Shown one piece after another: positions 9,401 to 17,900 of a DNA stretch of 64,000 nt. Position 1 is the first letter of the stretch, and each line of letters starts with the position of its first letter. The stretch comes from Astropecten irregularis (Eukaryota; Echinodermata; Asteroidea; Paxillosida; Astropectinidae). The notes under the pieces were generated by a model that worked only from the letters and a program-made list of their open reading frames with translations, was not told the origin of the DNA and made no database searches. The position numbers and the translations under genes were made by a program. The stretch lies in contig OZ020262.1 in NCBI GenBank assembly GCA_963971285.1, forward strand, positions 9,802,745-9,866,744, written 5' to 3'.

Positions 9401-10492
9401 GCGATACAGCTTCCGAATTAGTGTCGTTATCCGTCTGCAGACAAATAAAAAATATCGAACGATAAAATTGGTGGAATTTTTCCGCAAAGCCTCATAACTG
9501 AATGAAAATGCATTCTAGCTGAAAGTCGTCCACTTTAACCAAATGATGAATCAATGTGAGTTGTCTTACCTCGCTCAGAAGAAATTTCTCCGTCACTTCA
9601 ACAGAGTCGTGGAGATAGTCCACCAAAGCATTGTGAACTGGAAAATGAAGCGCAAATCGATAAATTATACATTTATTTGATTCTTTTTCCAATTCTAAAA
9701 TCAAACTGATCTGTTCTTTACGTCTGACACAAATTAATATTGTTAAAGAGTAATTTTAAAATATATTTTACAGGTTTTTAACAAGCACTTTGTAAAATTG
9801 CGCATGAATAATAAGCAAGCCTTGAATTTAACGGAGACCACGTCCTTCATTGCCCTGGTTCTTGGCCTTGGTGCCCCCTTCAAATGTTTCCATAGACATT
9901 ATGATTTTCCAATGGAAGTGCCCCTTGCAATGGAAAAGTGGCCTTGCCCCTTACAGAACCAAATTCCAGGCCTGAGTAAGTTCTTCATTCTAAAGAGCAG
10001 TATATTTTTTAGCAGTTTATAATTTACTGCAGTTGAGATGCCAACATCTCAGCAGTGAAGAAAATCCTTTTGGCAATGTAGGGCCTATATAGAGGCCTGA
10101 CATTCTTCAAGCAAACGTTATTTTGCAGTTCCCAAACTTTGATTGGCCAATTTGCAGTATTAGAATGTACCTCAGGCAAAATAACATTTCAGCCTTTGAA
10201 AATGATCCTGCTAGGATAGAAACGTGTCAAATTTGCCAATCAGAAGAATGAAGGTGCCAGCAAAATAATCACTTTAGCCTTTGAAAATGATCCTGCTAGG
10301 ATCGAAACGCATCAAGCCCTCGTAACTCCAAGCAAAAAAAACCAGCTCCCTATCCTTATACATACCTCCGTCGATAAAAGACTTTGGAGTAAAGCCGAAG
10401 AATTGAACCTCATACTCCTTAAGATCCGCACAAACATTAACGTAAGTGCTTTCATCACAGCTCTCCTTGGTTGGTTGGTCTGATGTCGCCAT
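6465..10492 (-). CDS. MIS12: MIS12 kinetochore complex component homologue
   Basis: MIS12 is a subunit of the four-protein Mis12 complex, which links inner-kinetochore CENP-C to the KNL1 and NDC80 microtubule-binding modules. I assembled eight coding exons on the minus strand: 10492-10366, 9637-9570, 9434-9384, 9237-9115, 8591-8511, 8286-8166, 7720-7620 and 6512-6465, all with GT-AG borders and consistent phases. They give 239 residues, against about 205 in human. Diagnostic family sequence is YEVQFFGFTPKSF (about 27-39), then DYLHDSVEVTEKFL, VPSNVLLPED (about 114-123), and a helical, coiled-coil-like C-terminal half with SDLSESIVF and KARKLKEQLE. The N-terminus has about 25 extra residues before the conserved start. 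The last exon encodes a Thr/Ser-rich tail (TTASTTT). The exon at 8286 has an alternative in-frame acceptor, so its 5' edge is slightly uncertain. Its start codon faces FYTTD1. Confidence 0.92.
6845..7018. mobile_element. Family S fold-back: two inverted tRNA 3' halves
   Basis: The left arm is GTGAACAAAAAAAATTGACT, GGAGCGGGATTTGAACC; the right arm is GGTTCGAATCCCACTAAATT, TTTCTTTATTCAC. Both are copies of the S B-box half and tail in opposite orientation, with no A-box half. The family end CAGTCAGTTTCCCTTGTGG lies on the right. It is in the last intron of MIS12. Confidence 0.75.
7131..7502 (+). mobile_element. tRNA-derived SINE with ATT tail
   Basis: The head GTGGCCTAGTGGTCTGGCG ... GGTTCGAATCCAGCC is a Ser/Leu-type tRNA head with A- and B-boxes. 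The body has the widespread invertebrate motif CTTGGGCAAGACGCTTT and CACCCAGGTGTAAATGGGTA. It ends in (ATT)n at about 7486. It is in MIS12's last intron. Head and body fragments of related SINEs occur near 44345 and 21510. Confidence 0.85.
8669..8930. repeat. Short tandem array in a MIS12 intron
   Basis: GACCAAGTTGGGCCATCAA recurs at 8669, 8751 and 8865, linked by CAGTATCCCTATGG[C/T]ACATT. Spacing is irregular (82 and 114), so this is a partly deleted tandem duplication. The open frames across it are a by-product of the repeat. Confidence 0.75.
8985..9091. mobile_element. Small inverted-repeat element
   Basis: ACTCTGGCTGTGGTTGCAAAT is mirrored by ATTTGCAGCCACAGCCAGAG in its core (CTCTGGCTGTGG / CCACAGCCAGAG). 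It sits 24 bp from the donor of the MIS12 exon at 9237-9115. Wording resembles a diverged member of family G. Confidence 0.6.
10190..10332. mobile_element. Family F element in MIS12 intron 1
   Basis: Two direct copies of CCTTTGAAAATGATCCTGCT are followed by GGATAGAAACG and GGATCGAAACG, ending CAAGCCCTCGTAACTCCAAG. It lies 33 bp beyond the donor of exon 1. Confidence 0.6.
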
Positions 10493-10705
10493 CGTTCTAC
10501 GGGTCCAGTTTGTCCAATACAGCAGAGCGACTTAGCTCTGACCATCAACTCAGCTACCTTTACTGAGCTAGCTACAACTGAGGAAAAATGTCACAAAGTC
10601 AAAGAAAAATGCTTCATATCTAGGTGAGTTTCTTTACTTTAGAAGCTGGGTACCACACTAACATTAATTAAAATGTCCACGAATGGCCTGTTTTGTTCCG
10701 GGTCT

Positions 10706-10936
10706 GTAGGCCTAGGCCTACTAACTATTTATGCAAGTTGCTGCGACAGTGTGACTGTGATCTGTGAGTGTAAGTAGGTGAGTTGTACTTTTTTTCAGCC
10801 TAACGTTAAACCTAACGTTGGGCCTAGGGCCTAGAGCCTATGCCTACTACTTTACTAGGCCTAGTAGTGAGTAGTACTTGTAGGCCTACTTGTTTTGGCT
10901 AAACTTAAGTCACAGTGTAAGTGTCAGTAGGCCTAC
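10706..10936. promoter_or_regulatory. Cluster of TAGGCCTA palindromes upstream of MIS12
   Basis: GTAGGCCTAGGCCTAC at 10706, CTAGGCCTAG near 10855, GTAGGCCTAC near 10881 and again near 10926, plus several GGCCTA half-matches. The same word occurs elsewhere in the window only singly. It may be a regulatory motif or a local low-complexity expansion. Confidence 0.4.
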
Positions 10937-11415
10937 GACAAAGTACGAGGCTACGTTACTTACAGGTACAGCACTGTTAAATCATAAGCCTTATCGCAAA
11001 TACCGCCTGGTTGATTTTGGACAATGGTGGAAAGGCACCATGGTAAGGAAAATTAAAGGGGCATATTTTGTCCCTTTTCCCTTCCCACAGTGCCTTTCGA
11101 CTTACAAGTTACTGTCCCAATCATGAATGGTCAAATCTACTGCAATACCAAGAAGTGAATATATTACCGTATGGGAAAAGATCATGGAAAAACGCAGCCA
11201 CTGCTCACCTCTCTTCTGTCAGAAGTACAACTCTACTACTCTAACTGTGTTAGTCTTGATGTCCGATCTCAAGTTAAACTTGCCGCGATAAGTTTTGTGC
11301 GCGAAAATTCGGCGCCATCTTGCCCTGCTGTAGCAGACGACGACTTCAATTCAACTATAGAGGGCGCCATACCAAATTTTCTTTCTTTTAAATATCTCCA
11401 TGTGAATGGCGGGGA

Positions 11416-11619
11416 TAGTGTAGTTTACGCCACCCATATTATTTTCAGTATTTATTTACCTTCTTCTGTTCCAAAATGAGATTCGTTACTTAAAGCAAAT
11501 TTATTCATGGGTCCTGAAAACCCTAAAATGAACTTATTTCGGCAATATTTCAGTGAAAACAAAACAGTTTCTTACCCAAATAAATACTGAAAATAATATG
11601 GGTGGCGTAAACTACACTA
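11416..11619. mobile_element. Perfect 42-bp inverted repeat with 120-bp loop
   Basis: The arm at 11416-11457 (starting TAGTGTAGTTTACGCCACCC) is the exact reverse complement of 11578-11619 (ending GGGTGGCGTAAACTACACTA). Perfect identity over 42 bases indicates a recent fold-back element. It sits about 350 bp upstream of the FYTTD1 start codon. Confidence 0.85.
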
Positions 11620-11858
11620 ATGCCTGAATGGCATTTCATGACAGTTGGCCTTTTGGATAAGATACGTAAATATGAAAATTAAAAATTAAATTAAAGAATA
11701 AAAATATCATTTATTATTTCATATAAATTCAGCCGAGCGCCCTCTGTTGACAGCTGACCGATGGGCTATCCTGACTGTAGACTGGTTACTCACCTCCTTT
11801 CTACTTACAGCTACATGAAAACCATAGACGAGTCTGGGTGTCGTTCAGTTATTTGACG

Positions 11859-11865
11859 TATAAAA
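11859..11865 (+). promoter_or_regulatory. TATA-like box of FYTTD1
   Basis: TATAAAA lies 107 bp upstream of the start codon, which would leave a 5'-UTR of about 80 bases. Only the motif and position support it; an upstream non-coding exon is possible. Confidence 0.35.
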
Positions 11866-11971
11866 CCTGCATCGGAAGCTGTTGAACAACACTTAGCAAA
11901 GAATTGTTCTTTAATTAGCGACTCATTTAAGTTTCTGCGGTGTGAAATCGACAGTCTTGAGTCTTGACATC

Positions 11972-14900
11972 ATGGATAAGATTGACATGAGTTTAGGTGA
12001 GTTTAATTGAGTAAAAGTATCAGTTTTGAGTATCGCAAACCGCACTCTGCGATCGGGTGCGATTGAGAGTCAATTTCTAACGTTCGTTAGCCTACACTGT
12101 CCTACATAATCTTGACTGAGCAAATATGGGTGTCGAGTATGAACTATGATAATTAAGGCTGAGTCGGAACGGTCGGAATGCCGATTTCCGACCGATGCGA
12201 TCGGATTCCGTTTCCGATTTTTCGTTCCGGTGTTCCGATGAAACAATAAAACACATAAAAAATACTTTTTCTTAACTTTCTTCTTCAAATCTGAATAATA
12301 AAAATCACGTTTCTTTTATTCAATCTTACCAATCGTAAAGTTAAAGTTTCTGTAGCGAAAAACTAGCGATGTCAAAAGTCCTGTCGATCGGATCGTACGT
12401 GTAGGCCTACCACCACCGCATTTAATGCACCGCGCGCTGCCGACCCCCGATCGTGGTCCACGGTCCGTCCGAGCCCTACTTCACCGTGCATGCCACACAC
12501 ACACATCGTACGCACGTTGTGTACTGTATACATGTTGATGTACATGATGTGTACATGTACGGAAAGCTTCCTACCGACGCACGTGGTTGAGACTTTCGCT
12601 GCGCTGGTGCACTTTGCGCGGAGTACCAGTATCATGCATGGGAAATGCAATGGCATGGCGGCGTGCGAGATTATTGTTTACGTCTTACCATGGAAGAAAT
12701 ACTCGCAGTGCGAACGTTGATTTCGGAAGGATTTAACGATGTTTCTACTCGGCCAATAGGACAAAAATGACTGATTGAAATTCAAGTAAGATTTAGCTGC
12801 TCAGGAAAACGCGATTTTTGATACTTCGGAATTTCGGAAGGAATATTTTACAGGGATCTCGCAAATAAATTACAAGCGTAAATCGGCGTAATACTCCAAC
12901 CGTGTTTTTTGCACGTGTTCGATGTCGGAATTGTTTATGTTTTTCTTTATTTTGGGGGTCACCAAAGTACGTAATTTTTTCGTGAATTAATTTATCGGAA
13001 CACCGGATCCCGACCGAAAAAACTCGGTCGGGTTCCGGAACAAAAAAATCCCGAGATGACTCAGCCTTAATGATAATGATTGAATAATTAAGAACTTTGT
13101 CAATATCATTGCAATTTTGGCCAATTTTATGTAGTTTTAGTCACTTTTTATTTTAGAATTGTGGCTGACAATGTTTTACTGCTAATTTTTTCAATAATTT
13201 CAAGTGATAATGTACGTTCCCAAGTTTCTACTTCGGGTAGAATTATGATGAATAATCATGAGAAAATGTGGTAACGGTGTACAAGCAGGTCCGATACCTA
13301 TAAAGGGAATAAAACTGTTTTGTCTGTCTGTTTTGAAGTTTGCAACAAACAGGTAAGAACATTGTATTTTTACTCTGAAATGTTGCACAAAATTCTTCTA
13401 TCTGGGGATTTAAGGACTCAGGAACATTTGCTGAAAGTAAAAAATATCATTTTGGAACAGTTGAAACTATTAAGTTGTTTTTATTCCCTTTACAGGTATC
13501 GGACCTGCTTGTACACTGTTACCGAAAATGTGATCTTTAGGGGGTTCCTGAAGTTTAGTACACTCGGGCTAGGTTTAGTACACTCAGGTTAGCTGGTACC
13601 CAGCTTCTACTTACCTAAAATTTAGGTGAGTAGAAGCTGGGTACCAGCTAACCCGAGTGTACTAAACTTCAGGAAGAACAAGTTACAAAGCACAAGAACA
13701 ACAATTAACACTTTCACTAGAACAGGACAAAACAAATTCATAACTAACTGTTACATAAGAATCCAATTAGCTCCCGAAGGATTGCCCAAAAGGAATAATT
13801 CCTGTCAAAGGGGCTCTCCAGACCAATTGAATTAAATAAATATAAATGAATATAAATAATCATAAATTACAAATAATTTAAATAAACATAAATTTATGCA
13901 AAAAATAACCAGAATTCATTAAGATAAAGCAAAGGGTTTCTCCAGACTGATTGAAAATTAATAGAATAAATATAAATTTAAATAAAAATAAATTTAAGTA
14001 ATTAAATACATACCAAACAGATTTAAATAATTAAACAAGTATCAGCCTACTAGGAAAGCAAAGATGTCTTTTCTTAATAGTATGTTTCTACCAGCACCAT
14101 CTTCACATCCTGAAAGTTACACATAAATCTGTGAATAAATTCTGTTTCGGTATGTTACAAATCTTGTACGGTACATTTAAAGGTAGTTTCATACTTTGGA
14201 AGCATACCGAAACAGAAATCTTCACAGATTTACCTATAAAGATCGTGCATGATGGTAGAGACATACCATTAAAATTTTTCTTCCTGAAATGCTGTTTTAA
14301 TTCATAAAAAAAAAGAGTAAAACCAGTGAGCAAAATTATTTTTGATCTTTTGAAGAACAAAAATAAAAGAGAAAAGACTTATTTAAGAAATAATGTGGCC
14401 GTTTTTCACTTTTTTCTAAAAAAAGTGTGCACCGTATGGGACTGAAATTTTCACATATGACTGTTACTGTATCTTCCTTGATATTTTTGCCCATGAATCT
14501 GTATTTCTTTGACAAAAAAAACCCTTTAATAATCATATTCTTACAAATCAGATAAATGACGCTTGTCCAAACTACACATATTAGCACTGTATACTCTTAC
14601 TAAGATTTTTTCTATTCATTCTGTCTACTCACCTCAAGTAATATGCCCTATGATATAACAATAATGATCCATTCACAGTACCTGGGAGTGGCATTGTAAT
14701 CTGTGTCCCACCATTCATGTGCCTCTGCTTGTACAACCTTGAATATGAATGGCCAGCTGGCTGAGCGCAAACAAACCAATCAAAAGCCCTGTTTGCTTTT
14801 TATGAATGGAGCCCAATGTCCTTATGTGGACAAAAGGGGAGGTGCATAGTAATCTCCTTAGGAATTCCAGTTGATGAGACACAGGGTCATATTTAACAAC

Positions 14901-17900
14901 ACAAATCATGCTTGTAATAGTAATACAATGTTTTCAATCGATTATTCCACCTATAAACAAATTTCTTTGTATTAAGGCATACTGTCGCTGCTTAATAGAG
15001 CATTGATTCATTTTTAAGCAACAAAACAACAGATGTTCAATGTTTATCGACAGGTGTATTTGGGTGAAGCTTCCTTGTTCATTGCAAACAATAAAATTTC
15101 CTATGCTCCCTGAACGGCCCCATTATGGGTTAATATCATTATTTGGAATATATTGTTTCCTTTGTTACATTGGACGTAGTACCTCTTTGGTAGTTTTTAT
15201 TTGGGTTTAGGTTTATGCATGGCGGAAGAACAATTGGTTTTGCAATAACACCATGAGAATACTCTTAAATTTGGGTGGCTAAAAAAAGAGTATAATATCA
15301 TGTCTCGTGATGTTACCGCAAAACCAATTACCTTAGTGTTTATTTGGTAAATTTTTTTGTTTGGTTTTTAATTTCTTTGTTTGTTGTTTTTGTTGGTTTT
15401 ACAAACATGTTTACTGTTGGCTGTTTGTGACATATCCTGGGTTTTGGGTTCCCCTTTTTCTGGTACAATGAGTCTTTTCCTTTGCCCTCAGTTCATCTTG
15501 GGTAAATTCATGTCCATCCCTAATTACCTATTCCCTACTCTAGATTATCAATGTACAAGATTCTCAGAAACATCTAGCATAAACAAAGATAGATAGGTTG
15601 AGTTTTATAAGAGTACAGATGTATACAGATGTATTTAACTTCAGATGTGTTTTTATTACAGTGAACCTTTAAAGGTATTTTTTTTATAAATATCTTTTTT
15701 TTGTCCACACTTTATGCTTAATACCCAGATGACATCATTAAGCAAAACCGCAAGGAGAATCGTAAACTAGCTCTGCAGAAAAAGAAGACGGCCGTTAATG
15801 TGAAGAAAGCTCCGACTGCTCCGGCCGGCAAGAGAAAACTGGGCCAAGTCAAGGGAGGCGTACAGGTCAAAGGTCGCGCCGGACAGCTGAAGCAATTCCG
15901 TGCCAGAATAGGAGGGAAGAAGACCCTGGGAACGGGCGTGGCTGCACTGAAGAGGACGGGCGGGGCCCAGCTTCAACAGCAGGGCGGAGTCCTGGCAAAC
16001 AGAGGTCCAGCAAGGAAGGTATGAACAAAAATGTCTTCCTTTCCTGGAGCCAATTTCATGGAGCTGTTAAGAACAACAAAAAAATGCTTAGCACAAAATG
16101 TCTTGCTCAATATTGAAACAAACCACCATTAAAAATTCCATTTGATACTCATGGTCAGTGAACAACAGCCAAAGAACAATCACAAGTGATACACCACACA
16201 TGGAAATTTGGTTGTTAATCCTGTTTTTATAAAGAAAGAAATTTCATGATTAGCAAGTTTTTGTGCGAAGCCACTGAAGGCCAAAAGGTTTAGACAGACA
16301 TACTAAAGGAGTGCCCCTATGCCTGTTTGAGAAACCCTTTATGCACCTGTAGTTAGCATGCACAGGTGTTGCAGATTCAGTTCAAATATCCCCTCTCCCC
16401 ACCCCCCACCCACTTTGCTTCTGCTCCGCCCCCTTTTCACAGAATGACATTGAATACCAGTGACCTCTTGTGACCTTTTTATCAGTTTTGACTAATATGC
16501 AATTCTATTCTCAAGTGCATTATTTGGTGTTTTTTTTTCAGATTGGCAGACAGCGATTACCGGTCAAGAAAACCGCAGGTGCGCAGGTGGTGAATCGGTA
16601 CAGGAAAAAGCAGCAGCAACAGCAGCAGCAGGCGGCACAGGTGCAGCAGCGTAGACAGCAGGGAAGAACAGCAAGACAGCAGCAGTTCAACCAGCAAAGA
16701 GGAATTCAGGTTGGAGGACGTTTTACATTCTCAATGATTGTCCTTGATACATTCTGTATAAAAAAATGGATGATGTTCTGTATAGCTGAAGTTCGAATCC
16801 GTCGCGTAAGCAAATATTCTTCGCTTACGATTGCAGACTTTTTTGTTTACGGTTTAAAAACAATTAAGGTTGGTCTAGAATTTCTTCACTAACAGATTAA
16901 GTGCCGAAAGTCTTGCTTATGGATTCCATGAAATAGATTTCACTCGTAGCAGTGTACATTAGCACAAAAATAGGCCGTAGCGGATTCCATGAAATTAGGC
17001 CCAGGTTTTCACATGGTGAATATTTTGTACCAAGATGTTGTTTGAAGAGTTAACATTGTAAGATGTTTGATCATTGAAACGATGGACAAATCTGATTTAT
17101 TTTTTCAGGAACCTCAGGGTGGCAGAAGGAAAGGAATCAAGTTGAATCGTCAGAATGCCGGCATTCCACAGACAAACAGACAACAGATGAACATACAACA
17201 GACAAACACAATCCAACAGCAGCCGATCAGTAGAAGACAGAGGCAGAAAAACAAGAGGTAAGATTGTTCTTTCCCCTGAGCTCCCCCTAGTCTATGTGAT
17301 AGACGCTCTTGCCGTACAGCGAGTGAGCGTCTATCACATGCTGGCAGATTTCCTCATTAATTAATTATGCAAACCAACCCAGCACTGACCTCTTTTGACC
17401 AATCAGAGGCATCTACTATCGTACCGTATGGCGAGTACGTCTATCATGTAGACTAGCTAGCTGCTTCGCGACACGCGGCATTGACCAATCAATATCCCCC
17501 GTCATGGTCCTGACGGAAATGTTCTGAACCTAAGCTCCATTTCGAAAAGGCCCTCTGTCTCTGTAACTCATTTTGTTTGTATCCTTGCTTTGCTCAGATT
17601 GCAACAAAATCAGCAGAACCAGATTAAACCTCAGAAGCTCATGCCACAGAGGGGCAACGCCCAGAGGGGCAACGCCCAAAGAGTCAACGTCCAGAGGGGC
17701 AACGCCCAGAAGATCAACGCCCAAAGAGTCAACGCCCAGAGGGTCAACACACAGAGGGTCAACGCCCAAAGAGCCAACGCCCAGAGAGCCAACGCCCAGA
17801 GAGCCAATGCCCAGAAGACCAACCCCAAGCTCTTGACCATCTCCATCAGTAATCCCAGAGCAATGCAGTTAGTTCATTTTCTTTTTGCCGAATATAATCA

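Larger units (their letters stand above)
10493..11971. promoter_or_regulatory. Divergent intergenic region between MIS12 and FYTTD1
   Basis: The two start codons face away from each other across 1.48 kb. It holds a cluster of AGGCCTA palindromes nearest MIS12, a long inverted repeat at 11416-11619 and a TATA-like box at 11859. No coding exon was recognised. Shared regulation is inferred from the head-to-head layout only. Confidence 0.55.
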
